Shown here: positions 46,569 through 54,683 of the stretch, piece after piece
How the letters are laid out: the number at the start of each line of letters is the position of its first letter
How positions within the stretch are numbered: the stretch's first letter is position 1
Source: Ferruginibacter sp.
GTDB taxonomy: Bacteria; Bacteroidota; Bacteroidia; Chitinophagales; Chitinophagaceae
Assembly (NCBI GenBank): GCA_013141115.1
Contig: JABFRP010000002.1
Location: 310,001-374,000 of the forward strand
Direction: 5' to 3'
DNA length: 64,000 nucleotides
The notes under the pieces: model-generated
The model's database searches: none
What the model was told of the DNA's origin: nothing
What the model saw: the letters and a program-made list of their open reading frames with translations, nothing else
Position numbers and translations under genes: made by a program

Positions 46569-48266
46569 ATGCTGGCCGACGTAAAATTAAAAGTACTGGA
46601 AGAGTTAATTAAAAATTCAAGCAACGAAGAGTTGATATGGATGAATGGCTATTTGAATGGCATTGTAAAAAATAAATTAGTGCAGGCTACGGTACCCATT
46701 AGTGACGCAGTATCAAAAAAGATCACCATTGTTTACGGTACAGAAACCGGCAACTCAAAAAAACTGGCTACCGATTTTGCAGCAAAAGCAAAACAAAATC
46801 ATGTACACGCCAAAGTGGTGGGTATGGATCAGTACCGCTTAACTGACCTGGCAAAAGAAGAATACTTATTAGCCGTTATCAGCACCCACGGCGAGGGTGA
46901 ACCACCTGCAGCGGCAAAAAAGTTTTACGATCATATTCATAACAATGGTTTTAAATTAGAAAAACTGCAGTACAGCGTACTGGCATTGGGCGATACTTCT
47001 TATCCCCTGTTTTGTAAAACGGGAGAAGAAGTGGATGAGCAATTAAATAAGCTCGGCGGCAACCGCATTGCCCCTTTACAAAAATGCGATGTGGAATATG
47101 ATGAAGAAGCCAACAGCTGGATCAATACTGTTTTAAAAAATATCACTGCTAAAAAAACTGATGAAGTTGTTGTAGTTCCGGCAGTGGCAACGCCGGCAGC
47201 TAAAAAAGGCAAGCAGGCTTATACCGGAAAAATATTAACTAAAATAAATTTAAACGACAGGGGTTCAAACAAAGAAACTTATCATATTGAAATTGAAGCA
47301 GCAGGTTTGGATTACCAATGCGGCGATTCTATTGGCATTGTTCCCGAAAATGATTCGCAGGTGGTTACCGATATTATTGCTGTTACCAATGCGGATGGCA
47401 ATAAAAGTGTAGAATTCAAAAAAGAAAAATTTACGATTTACGAACTGCTGAAAAGAAAGATCAATATTTTTCATTTAACAGAACGGTTGATTCAACAATA
47501 CGCTACAGTAACCGGTCACGAAATTCCGCATGGCCGTGCCGACCTGCTTGATATTTTAAAAGCTTATCCCGTTAAAAACGCAGCACAGTTTGAAGAGATA
47601 CTGGTAACATTAAATGGCATCTCGCCAAGATTGTACACCATTGCTTCCTCCCCTGCAGCACATGAGGGTGAAGTGCATATTGTGGTGGTTAAGGATACTT
47701 TTATTGCGGATGATAAAAAAAGATTTGGCCTTTGTTCGGATTATCTTAGCCAGTTAAAACTAAACAGCAACCAGCAATTTTTTGTGCAGCCCAACAAAAG
47801 ATTCCGATTGCCTGCCGAAAATAAAGATATTATTATGGTTGGGCCGGGCACCGGTATCGCCGCATTCCGTTCGTTTTTAGCCCAGCGTGACGCAACAGGT
47901 GCAACAGGCAGAAACTGGTTATTTTTTGGAGAACAATATTTTGCAAGTGATTTTTTATACCAGACAGAGATACAGAACTGGCATGAGACAGGTGTACTTA
48001 CAAAAATAAACCTTGCTTTCAGCCGTAATCAAAAAGAAAAAATTTATGTGCAGCACAAAATGAAAGAGCATGCTGCCGAATTGTATGAATGGTTGAATGG
48101 AGGCGCTTCATTTTTTGTATGTGGCAAAAAACACCCCATGAGTACAGATGTGGAACATGCATTGTTGCAAATAATAGAACAACACGGTAATAAAACACTG
48201 GAAGAAGCAAAACATTTTTTGCACCTGATGGAAGAAGAAGGGAGGTATGAGAAGGATGTGTATTGA
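46569..48266 (+). CDS. cysJ: Sulfite reductase flavoprotein (CysJ-like)
   Basis: 565 residues. Flavodoxin-like FMN domain ('ITIVYGTETGNSKKLATDFA', about 45-190), FAD domain ('SPRLYTIASSPAAHEGEVHI') and NADPH-binding domain ('IMVGPGTGIAAFRSFLAQRD', 'FFVCGKKHPMS'). It carries electrons from NADPH to the sulfite reductase hemoprotein. The N-terminal 45 residues are a helical extension. Near the CysJ length of about 600. Starts 18 bp after cobA. Confidence 0.93.
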   Translation: MLADVKLKVLEELIKNSSNEELIWMNGYLNGIVKNKLVQATVPISDAVSKKITIVYGTETGNSKKLATDFAAKAKQNHVHAKVVGMDQYRLTDLAKEEYLLAVISTHGEGEPPAAAKKFYDHIHNNGFKLEKLQYSVLALGDTSYPLFCKTGEEVDEQLNKLGGNRIAPLQKCDVEYDEEANSWINTVLKNITAKKTDEVVVVPAVATPAAKKGKQAYTGKILTKINLNDRGSNKETYHIEIEAAGLDYQCGDSIGIVPENDSQVVTDIIAVTNADGNKSVEFKKEKFTIYELLKRKINIFHLTERLIQQYATVTGHEIPHGRADLLDILKAYPVKNAAQFEEILVTLNGISPRLYTIASSPAAHEGEVHIVVVKDTFIADDKKRFGLCSDYLSQLKLNSNQQFFVQPNKRFRLPAENKDIIMVGPGTGIAAFRSFLAQRDATGATGRNWLFFGEQYFASDFLYQTEIQNWHETGVLTKINLAFSRNQKEKIYVQHKMKEHAAELYEWLNGGASFFVCGKKHPMSTDVEHALLQIIEQHGNKTLEEAKHFLHLMEEEGRYEKDVY

Positions 48267-48620
48267 GTCCCCTCCTTCCCTACAGGATTGCAGGGAGGAA
48301 CTATGGAGGAGATCTTAGCGAATTTGACCTCACCTATCCTCTCCTTCAGGAGAGGGAAATGGAGCAGAACTTAGCGAAGATTGTGAAGGAGATTATGCTT
48401 TTAGCTCCGTAGGAGCGGCATTTTGGTAAAAAGACAGAAAGCGTTTTGCAAAGCCCCGGAGGGGCGACATTTTCTAAAGCAAAACACAATTAAAGTTCAA
48501 TAAAGATTTACAGTATAAGAGTGATTATTTCACTTTTTTACTAAAAAAATGAAATAACAAACAGCCGTTGCCAATGAAGTTCAATAGAATTTATCAGCCC
48601 GGCTCAAAAGAAAAATAAAA
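48267..48620. repeat. 354-bp repeat-filled spacer between cysJ and cysI
   Basis: Several dispersed repeats in a row: cctccttccctacag...ctgcagggagg, cctctccttcaggagaggg, ttttagctccgtaggagcgg and aaagccccggaggggcgac. Each holds a short hairpin. I see no gene, no operator copy and no clear terminator. Confidence 0.6.
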
Positions 48621-50288
48621 ATGGCAGCAAAAAATAATTTATCGGCAATTGAAAAAATAAAAACCGCCAGTGATGGCCTCAGGGGAACTATAAAAGAAAG
48701 CTTAACTGACGAGATCACCGGTGCTATTCGCGAAGATGACCAGGCAGTAATAAAATTTCATGGTATGTACCAGCAGGATGACCGTGACAGAAGAGAAGAA
48801 CGTGCAGAAAAAAAACTGGACCGTTTGTATTCTTTTATGATACGGTTAAGATTACCGGGTGGTTTTATCAGTGCAAAAAAATGGATCGCTGCCAATGAAA
48901 TTGCCAATGAGAATTCCACCGGCGTTATTAAAATTACCACCCGGCAAACCATACAATTGCATGGCATTGTAAAATCAAAAATTAAACCCACCATCAGTGC
49001 GTTTAATAAAGCCAACTTAGATTCTATTGCTACCTGTGGCGATATCAACCGTAATGTTACCTGTGCATCGCACCCGGTGCAATCGCCCTTACATGCCGAA
49101 ATATTTTCGTATGCCAGCAAGATCAGCGACTTGCTTTTTCCAAAAACAAAAGCCTATTACGAAATATGGATTGATGATGAAAAGATAGCCGACAAAAATG
49201 AGGAAATTGATCCATTATACCAGGACAGGTATTTACCCCGAAAATTTAAAATCGGCATTGGTATTCCCCCTAATAACGAAGTGGATGTTTTAATAAATGA
49301 TGTAGCACTGATTGCTGTTATAGAAGACGAAAAATTAAAAGGATTTAATATTGCTATTGGCGGCGGCTTATCGGCCACGCATGGCAATGCAGAAACTTAT
49401 GCAAGACTGGCAACAGTAATTGGCTTTGCAGATACAGAAGAAAAAATTTTAAAAACTATTTACGAAGTGGTAACGGTGCAAAGGGATTTTGGTAACCGCA
49501 GCGATAGAAAATTAGCCCGTTTAAAATACACTGTTGATAAATTGGGCGTAGAAAAGTATAAAGAAGAAGTGGAGAAAAGGACTGGCTTTAAATTAGAACC
49601 TGCAAGGCCTTATACTTTTGATGAACGCAAAGATTATTACGGCTGGCATAAAGCAGCCAACGGATTATGGTATTACACATTATTTGTAGAGAATGGAAGA
49701 GTATTGGATGATGAACAAGTGGCGATGAAAACAGCACTTTTGGAAATTGCCAAAACAGATAAGTGCAATTTTTTATTTACCAGTAGCCAGAATATTATTA
49801 TCAGTGATGTTGCGGAGGCCGATAAAGAAAACATTAATGCATTACTGGAATCATTTAACTTGGTTGAGCACACTGATAAGGCTTCACTGTTGCGCAAAAA
49901 TTCCATTGCCTGTGTGGCATTGCCTACCTGTCCGCTGGCATTGGCAGAAGCACAACGTTATTTGCCGGAGCTCATCAGCAAAATTGAGCCATTGCTAGAT
50001 AAACATGATTTAAGTAACAACGATATTATTTTACGCATGACCGGCTGCCCCAATGGTTGCGGCAGAAGTGCGGCTGCAGAAATTGGTTTTATTGGCACTG
50101 CACCCGGCAAATACAATTTACATTTGGGCGGCGATAATGAAGGGCAACGATTAAATAAAATTTATAAAGAAAATTTAGAAGAGGCAGCAATTTTAACGGA
50201 ACTGGATAGCTTATTTGCTACCTTTAAAAAAGAAAAAAACAGTAAAGAAAGGTTTGGTGACTTTGCCATAAGAAAGCAACTGGTATAA
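48621..50288 (+). CDS. cysI: Sulfite reductase hemoprotein (CysI-like)
   Basis: 555 residues, usual length. Siroheme/[4Fe-4S] ligands are Cys431, Cys437 ('[17 protein letters not shown]') and Cys476, Cys480 ('[18 protein letters not shown]'). The N-terminal '[11 protein letters not shown]' and '[12 protein letters not shown]' are also diagnostic. It reduces sulfite to sulfide with six electrons from CysJ. The coupling with cysH and cysJ favours sulfite over nitrite. Its stop overlaps the ALAS start (ATAATGAT). Confidence 0.95.
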   Translation: MAAKNNLSAIEKIKTASDGLRGTIKESLTDEITGAIREDDQAVIKFHGMYQQDDRDRREERAEKKLDRLYSFMIRLRLPGGFISAKKWIAANEIANENSTGVIKITTRQTIQLHGIVKSKIKPTISAFNKANLDSIATCGDINRNVTCASHPVQSPLHAEIFSYASKISDLLFPKTKAYYEIWIDDEKIADKNEEIDPLYQDRYLPRKFKIGIGIPPNNEVDVLINDVALIAVIEDEKLKGFNIAIGGGLSATHGNAETYARLATVIGFADTEEKILKTIYEVVTVQRDFGNRSDRKLARLKYTVDKLGVEKYKEEVEKRTGFKLEPARPYTFDERKDYYGWHKAANGLWYYTLFVENGRVLDDEQVAMKTALLEIAKTDKCNFLFTSSQNIIISDVAEADKENINALLESFNLVEHTDKASLLRKNSIACVALPTCPLALAEAQRYLPELISKIEPLLDKHDLSNNDIILRMTGCPNGCGRSAAAEIGFIGTAPGKYNLHLGGDNEGQRLNKIYKENLEEAAILTELDSLFATFKKEKNSKERFGDFAIRKQLV

Positions 50289-51523
50289 TGATAAACTATA
50301 ACGACATACTGCAACAAAAAATAGCGGCTTTAAAAGAAAGCGGCAGTTACCGTTATTTTTTAGATGTAAATAAAAGTGCCCAGCATTTTCCCCGTTTTTA
50401 TTACGAGAATGAAATGGGCGAAAAAAAGATGGCGGTTAACTGGTGCAGTAACGATTATATGTGTATGAGCGTGCATGAGGATGTGATAGGCAAATTAAAT
50501 TTTGTATCACACCGCAGCGGTGCAGGCAGTGGCGGCACCAGGAACATTTCGGGCACTACCATTTATCATAAGGAGTTAGAAAAAACATTATCGGCATTAC
50601 ATAAAAAAGAAGCCGCACTTTTATTTAGCGGCGCTTATATTGCCAATCTTACTGCTTTAAGTACACTGGGTAAATTATTTACCAATACGGTTTTTATTTC
50701 TGATGAAGAAAACCATGCTTCCTTAATTGAAGGGATGAAGGGCTGCCATGCCGAAAAATTTATTTTCCGGCATAATGATACCAACCATTTAGAAGAAATT
50801 TTACAAGGCGTTGCCGCAGACAGGCCAAAGATCATTGTTTTTGAATCGGTATATTCTATCAGCGGTACTATTGCCCCGGTGGAAGAAATTATTTTACTTG
50901 CCAAAAAATATAATTGTCTTACTTATATTGATGAAGTGCATGCGGTGGGTTTGTATGGCGAAGATGGCGGCGGCATTACATCACAATTGCATTTGCAACC
51001 TGGTATTGATATTATTAACGGCACATTGGCAAAAGGCTTTGGCGTTATAGGCGGATATATTGCGGCCAGTAAAAATATTGTGGATGCCGTAAGAAGTTTT
51101 GGAAGCGGATTTATTTTTACCACTTCGCTGCCCCCGGCTATTTGTGCAGCGGCAACAAAAAGTATTGAGTTGCTGAGCAATCAAAATGAATGGCGTATAA
51201 AATTTCATCACAACATACAATTATTGCGCAGCAAATTAAAAGCACATCATGTTGATTTTAATGATAACGCTTCTCATATTACTACCATAACTATTGGTGA
51301 TGAGGTTGCCTGCAAACAAATTGCAGATAAATTATTAAGGGAATTTGGGCTGTACCTGCAGCCGGTAAATTATCCCACGGTAAAAAAAGGCAACGCCTGT
51401 TTAAGAATAACTGTTACACTAAAGCACGACGAAACTGAAATGACCTACCTGGCAGAAAGTTTAAAAAAACTGTTAGCTGCTTTTACTAACACCGGGCATC
51501 ATCATCAACAACAAAATTCTTGA
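50288..51523 (+). CDS. hemA: 5-aminolevulinate synthase (ALAS)
   Basis: 411 residues in the alpha-oxoamine synthase family. The ALAS-specific strings are all present: '[20 protein letters not shown]', '[15 protein letters not shown]', '[20 protein letters not shown]', '[12 protein letters not shown]', and PLP Lys249 in '[17 protein letters not shown]'. It joins glycine and succinyl-CoA to 5-aminolevulinate (C4 pathway). Most Bacteroidota are thought to use the glutamate C5 route, so this gene is unexpected. It starts at the last base of cysI and feeds hemB next to it. BioF, Kbl and serine palmitoyltransferase were considered and rejected on the TRNISGT motif. Confidence 0.9.
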   Translation: MINYNDILQQKIAALKESGSYRYFLDVNKSAQHFPRFYYENEMGEKKMAVNWCSNDYMCMSVHEDVIGKLNFVSHRSGAGSGGTRNISGTTIYHKELEKTLSALHKKEAALLFSGAYIANLTALSTLGKLFTNTVFISDEENHASLIEGMKGCHAEKFIFRHNDTNHLEEILQGVAADRPKIIVFESVYSISGTIAPVEEIILLAKKYNCLTYIDEVHAVGLYGEDGGGITSQLHLQPGIDIINGTLAKGFGVIGGYIAASKNIVDAVRSFGSGFIFTTSLPPAICAAATKSIELLSNQNEWRIKFHHNIQLLRSKLKAHHVDFNDNASHITTITIGDEVACKQIADKLLREFGLYLQPVNYPTVKKGNACLRITVTLKHDETEMTYLAESLKKLLAAFTNTGHHHQQQNS

Positions 51524-52515
51524 GTCAATCTTACCATAGCAACCGCCGCAGGATAAGAGCTAACCAGCACATTCGTGAGTTGGCAGCAATGCTGCAGTTA
51601 AATCATAAAGAATTTATTCAGCCTTTATTTTTAGATGAAAGTATCAGCAAGCAAACATCCATTGCAACTTTAAATGAAATCAATGCTGATACCCTTGAAT
51701 CTTTACTACAGCAAATAGCAAACGACTTACAAAAAGGCATCAGCAAATTCTTATTATTTCCGGTGCCGTTAAAAAAGGCTGAAAACAATTTTGATTACAG
51801 TTTTGTAACAAAAGCCTTACAACAAATAAAAAATAAATTTGGCAATACTGTTTGGATTGCAGCAGATGTTTGCCTTTGTGCGTATACCAGTCACGGGCAT
51901 TGCGGCATTTTAAACCCTGAAAAAGATAAAGTTTTAAATGATGCATCGGTAAAAGAATTAGCCAATTACTCATTACAATTAGCACAAGCCGGTACCGATT
52001 GCATTGCGCCAAGCGATATGATGGATGGGAGAATTGGTGCCATCAGGAATATTTTAGACAATAATCAACTGGATGAAGTAAGCATTATGAGTTACTCTGC
52101 AAAATTCAGTTCGCAATTTTACGGGCCATTCCGGGATGCTTGTAAATCAACACCCGGTAACAACAATAAATTACAAGACAGAAAAACTTACCAGGCTTCT
52201 TCATTCAATAAAAACGACGCCATACTTTCAACATTAAGAGATATTGAAGAAGGTGCAGATATTGTAATGGTAAAACCTGCCCTGCCCTATTTAGATATTA
52301 TTCATGAACTGAGTGAAACGATACAACTTCCCTTAGCAGCTTATCATGTAAGTGGCGAATACCAGAGTATAGAATTGCTGGTACAAAATAATATTATTGA
52401 AAGAGATAAAGCACATCTGGAAATTTGGACGGCATTAAAAAGAGCTGGCGCCAACATCATTATATCTTATGCAGCAAGGCATGCTAAAGAATGGATAGAA
52501 AAAATTGAATACTAG
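51520..52515 (+). CDS. hemB: Delta-aminolevulinic acid dehydratase
   Basis: 331 residues starting at TTG 51520, whose TGA overlaps the ALAS stop (TTGA). '[25 protein letters not shown]' fits the family start. Zinc-site Cys residues occur in '[17 protein letters not shown]', and the two active-site lysines are Lys195 ('[12 protein letters not shown]') and Lys252 ('[10 protein letters not shown]'). It condenses two aminolevulinates into porphobilinogen. Translationally coupled to ALAS, so together they push carbon toward uroporphyrinogen for siroheme and heme. Confidence 0.95.
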   Translation: MSQSYHSNRRRIRANQHIRELAAMLQLNHKEFIQPLFLDESISKQTSIATLNEINADTLESLLQQIANDLQKGISKFLLFPVPLKKAENNFDYSFVTKALQQIKNKFGNTVWIAADVCLCAYTSHGHCGILNPEKDKVLNDASVKELANYSLQLAQAGTDCIAPSDMMDGRIGAIRNILDNNQLDEVSIMSYSAKFSSQFYGPFRDACKSTPGNNNKLQDRKTYQASSFNKNDAILSTLRDIEEGADIVMVKPALPYLDIIHELSETIQLPLAAYHVSGEYQSIELLVQNNIIERDKAHLEIWTALKRAGANIIISYAARHAKEWIEKIEY

Positions 52516-52594
52516 TCTTGTCTCCGCCAGTCCCGATAATATCGGGAGAGGAAATGGAGATGATTATGTTATATACATTGGCAAAATTAATTTC
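52516..52594. repeat. Repeat-derived spacer between hemB and the Met8-like gene
   Basis: Includes cccgataatatcggga, a short palindrome, and gaaatggagatgattatg, related to the spacer text at 48.35 kb. The 52505 ORF start lies before this and is an artefact. Confidence 0.55.
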
Positions 52595-53179
52595 ATGCAA
52601 AACAGCAATAATTTATTCCCCATATTTTTAAAATTAGAAAACCTCCGCATATTGATTGTAGGCGGTGGTTATGTGGGTATGGAAAAATTGGAAGCGGTTA
52701 TTTCTAATTCACCCGCCACAGCAATTACGTTGGTGGCCACACAGATTAGCGATGCCATAAAAGAAGTAGCTGCACAATATCCAAATATTACTTTAGTAGA
52801 AAAGCCATACGACATAAATGACCTAGCGGATAATGATATAGTAATTGCAGCTATAAATGACCCCGTAATAAGCCAACAAGTAGTAACAGATGCTAAAAGC
52901 AAAAAAATTCTGGTTAATGCTGCCGATAAGCCGGATTTATGTGATTTTTATTTAAGCTCTGTTGTAAAAAAAGGCAATCTTAAAATTGCCATCAGTACCA
53001 ACGGCAAATCGCCTACTATTGCAAAAAGGGTAAAAGAAGTATTGAATGAAACTTTACCAGATGAAATTGATGCCCTTTTAGATAACATGCAAAGTATACG
53101 TAATAAACTAAGTGGTGATTTTGCAGAAAAAGTAAATCAGTTGAACGAACTTACCAAAAGCCTTATAGATAAGAAATAA
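52595..53179 (+). CDS. Precorrin-2 dehydrogenase / sirohydrochlorin ferrochelatase (Met8-like)
   Basis: The track ORF starts at 52505 within a repeat; the ATG at 52595 fits the family ('MQNSNNLFPIFLKLENLRIL') and gives 194 residues. NAD-binding 'LRILIVGGGYVGMEKLEAV' is typical, followed by 'INDPVISQQVV' and 'KIAISTNGKSPTIAKRVKEVL'. It oxidises precorrin-2 and, in the Met8/CysG-B type, inserts iron to give siroheme. With cobA it replaces the fused CysG. It ends just before operator C. Confidence 0.88.
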   Translation: MQNSNNLFPIFLKLENLRILIVGGGYVGMEKLEAVISNSPATAITLVATQISDAIKEVAAQYPNITLVEKPYDINDLADNDIVIAAINDPVISQQVVTDAKSKKILVNAADKPDLCDFYLSSVVKKGNLKIAISTNGKSPTIAKRVKEVLNETLPDEIDALLDNMQSIRNKLSGDFAEKVNQLNELTKSLIDKK

Positions 53180-53196
53180 AAATTTTTATAATAATA

Positions 53197-53215
53197 GTCC
53201 ACTAATTTTGTAGAA
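53197..53215. promoter_or_regulatory. 19-bp palindromic operator, site C (tauE)
   Basis: GTCCACTAATTTTGTAGAA, a weaker copy (two half-site mismatches). Its ATTTTG centre is the likely -33 element of a promoter with TAAATTTA at 53229-53236 (18-nt gap). Confidence 0.6.
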
Positions 53216-53273
53216 TAACAATTTTCCTTAAATTTACATTTAATCGCTATACAGGTGATTGCAATATAAAGTT

Positions 53274-54323
53274 ATGACACAGCATACACCTGATCCAATA
53301 GATGATTTAATAGAATCGAGTGCCACCGAAGAGTTACAGGAAAAATATATTGATCTTGTAAATGAAGAGAATAGCAAGAGCAGGTATATAAAGTGGCTTA
53401 TCATTGTATTAGTACTTGCTGGTATTGCCGCTGCTATAATAATAACTTTTACACAAACCTCTCCGGAAACAGATACTAAAGTTTATAAATTTCTTGAATC
53501 TTTTGTAACAAAAAGTTTCCTGTTATACTTATTAGTGGGCCTTTTTGCACAAATGGTTGACGGAGCATTGGGCATGGCTTACGGTGCTACCTGTACTGCT
53601 TTTTTAGCCAGTCTTGGAGTAGGTCCTGCACAAAGTAGCGCCAGTATACATATTGCCGAAGTGTTTACCACGGGAGCTTCTGGTATATCCCACTTCAGGT
53701 TAAAAAATGTAAATAAAAAATTATTCCGTGGCCTGGTAATACCGGGTATTATTGGTGCAGCTACCGGTGCATTAATATTGAGTTTACTGGAAAAAGGCGG
53801 ATACGTGACCGAAGAACAGTTTCAAAAATATTTTAAACCATTTACTACTATCTACACTTTAATACTGGGTGCTATTGTAGTAAGAAAAGCGTTTCAAAAA
53901 AAACCACTTAAGCCACGCAAAACAAAAATCACACCACTGGCATTAGTAGGTTCATTCTTTGATGCTATAGGTGGCGGAGGATGGGGCCCAATAGTTACCT
54001 CTACATTATTAGGCAGGGGTCGCAGCGTTAATTATACTATTGGTTCTGTAAATGCTGCTGAATTTTTTGTTGCATTTTCCAGTTCAGTGATCTTTGGTTT
54101 CTTTTTAGGTTTAGACCCTGGCTTATGGCAGGTAATATTGGGATTAATAATTGGTGGTGTATTTGCTGCTCCACTTGCAGCTTTCCTGGTAAGAAAAATA
54201 AAACGTAAGCCATTGATGATCGCTGTAGGTTTTTTTATTATTTTTCTTAGCCTTAATACACTTACAAAGCTGTATTTAAAATTTGATATTTTCAATATTA
54301 TTGCAAGTGCTTTAATAAAGTAA
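53274..54323 (+). CDS. TauE/SafE family sulfite or anion exporter
   Basis: The track starts at a TTG (53259); the ATG at 53274 is preferred (349 residues). A 70-residue polar N-terminus precedes about eight membrane segments (about 45-348), with the family pair 'QMVDGALGMAYGATCTAFLA' and 'FDAIGGGGWGPIVTSTLLG'. TauE/SafE proteins move sulfite, sulfonates or related anions across the inner membrane. In this cluster, export of excess sulfite or uptake of a sulfur anion are both possible. Confidence 0.85.
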   Translation: MTQHTPDPIDDLIESSATEELQEKYIDLVNEENSKSRYIKWLIIVLVLAGIAAAIIITFTQTSPETDTKVYKFLESFVTKSFLLYLLVGLFAQMVDGALGMAYGATCTAFLASLGVGPAQSSASIHIAEVFTTGASGISHFRLKNVNKKLFRGLVIPGIIGAATGALILSLLEKGGYVTEEQFQKYFKPFTTIYTLILGAIVVRKAFQKKPLKPRKTKITPLALVGSFFDAIGGGGWGPIVTSTLLGRGRSVNYTIGSVNAAEFFVAFSSSVIFGFFLGLDPGLWQVILGLIIGGVFAAPLAAFLVRKIKRKPLMIAVGFFIIFLSLNTLTKLYLKFDIFNIIASALIK

Positions 54324-54476
54324 TTTTAAGCATTGGCATTACAACTTAGAATGGCAACATCACTTACTTTTTTCTCCTGCACAATAAATTTAATTACCAG
54401 TAGCGGGCCATATAATTTCTATAAAATATATTTTATAGCTTAATGGATATAATCCAAAAAATATTTTTAAATTAAA

Positions 54477-54495
54477 GTCTATAAATTTTGTAGAC
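54477..54495. promoter_or_regulatory. 19-bp palindromic operator, site D (TonB receptor)
   Basis: GTCTATAAATTTTGTAGAC. The ATTTTG centre (54485-54490) sits 20 nt before TATCTTTA (54511-54518), so this operator covers the -33 element of the TonB receptor promoter. Confidence 0.75.
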
Positions 54496-54536
54496 TAATC
54501 AAAATCTCCTTATCTTTACACACAAATAACCAATTA

Positions 54537-54617
54537 ATGAAACAGCATACAGCTATTATATACACGTCCTCTCTTACGCAACGATGTTGCCCCCGAATGC
54601 GATTTTATCTGATCTAA
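54537..54617 (+). CDS. Leader peptide (26 aa) with Cys-Cys motif upstream of the TonB receptor
   Basis: Not in the ORF track. ATG at 54537, TAA at 54615-54617. The peptide ends 'TQRCCPRMRFYLI', with an adjacent Cys pair near the end. It lies between operators D and E, about 20 nt after the predicted transcript start. Its position matches the Cys-rich leader of cysH, suggesting a shared sensing principle. Confidence 0.45.
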   Translation: MKQHTAIIYTSSLTQRCCPRMRFYLI

Positions 54618-54634
54618 ATTTTTTTACCTAATTA

Positions 54635-54653
54635 GTCTACTAAAATAATAGAC
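54635..54653. promoter_or_regulatory. 19-bp palindromic operator, site E (TonB receptor leader)
   Basis: GTCTACTAAAATAATAGAC. It lies 17 nt after the uORF stop and 31 bp before the TonB receptor ATG. It may serve a second promoter or act as a roadblock within the leader. Confidence 0.7.
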
Positions 54654-54683
54654 TTTAATATCCCCACATAACAAATCAATAGT

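Noticed and set aside
50288-51523. Alternative assignment as BioF, Kbl or serine palmitoyltransferase
   Set aside because: The [19 protein letters not shown] and [10 protein letters not shown] context and the overlap with hemB all point to ALAS.
52505-52594. N-terminal extension of the Met8-like protein
   Set aside because: It begins inside hemB and reads through a palindromic repeat; the ATG at 52595 fits the family.
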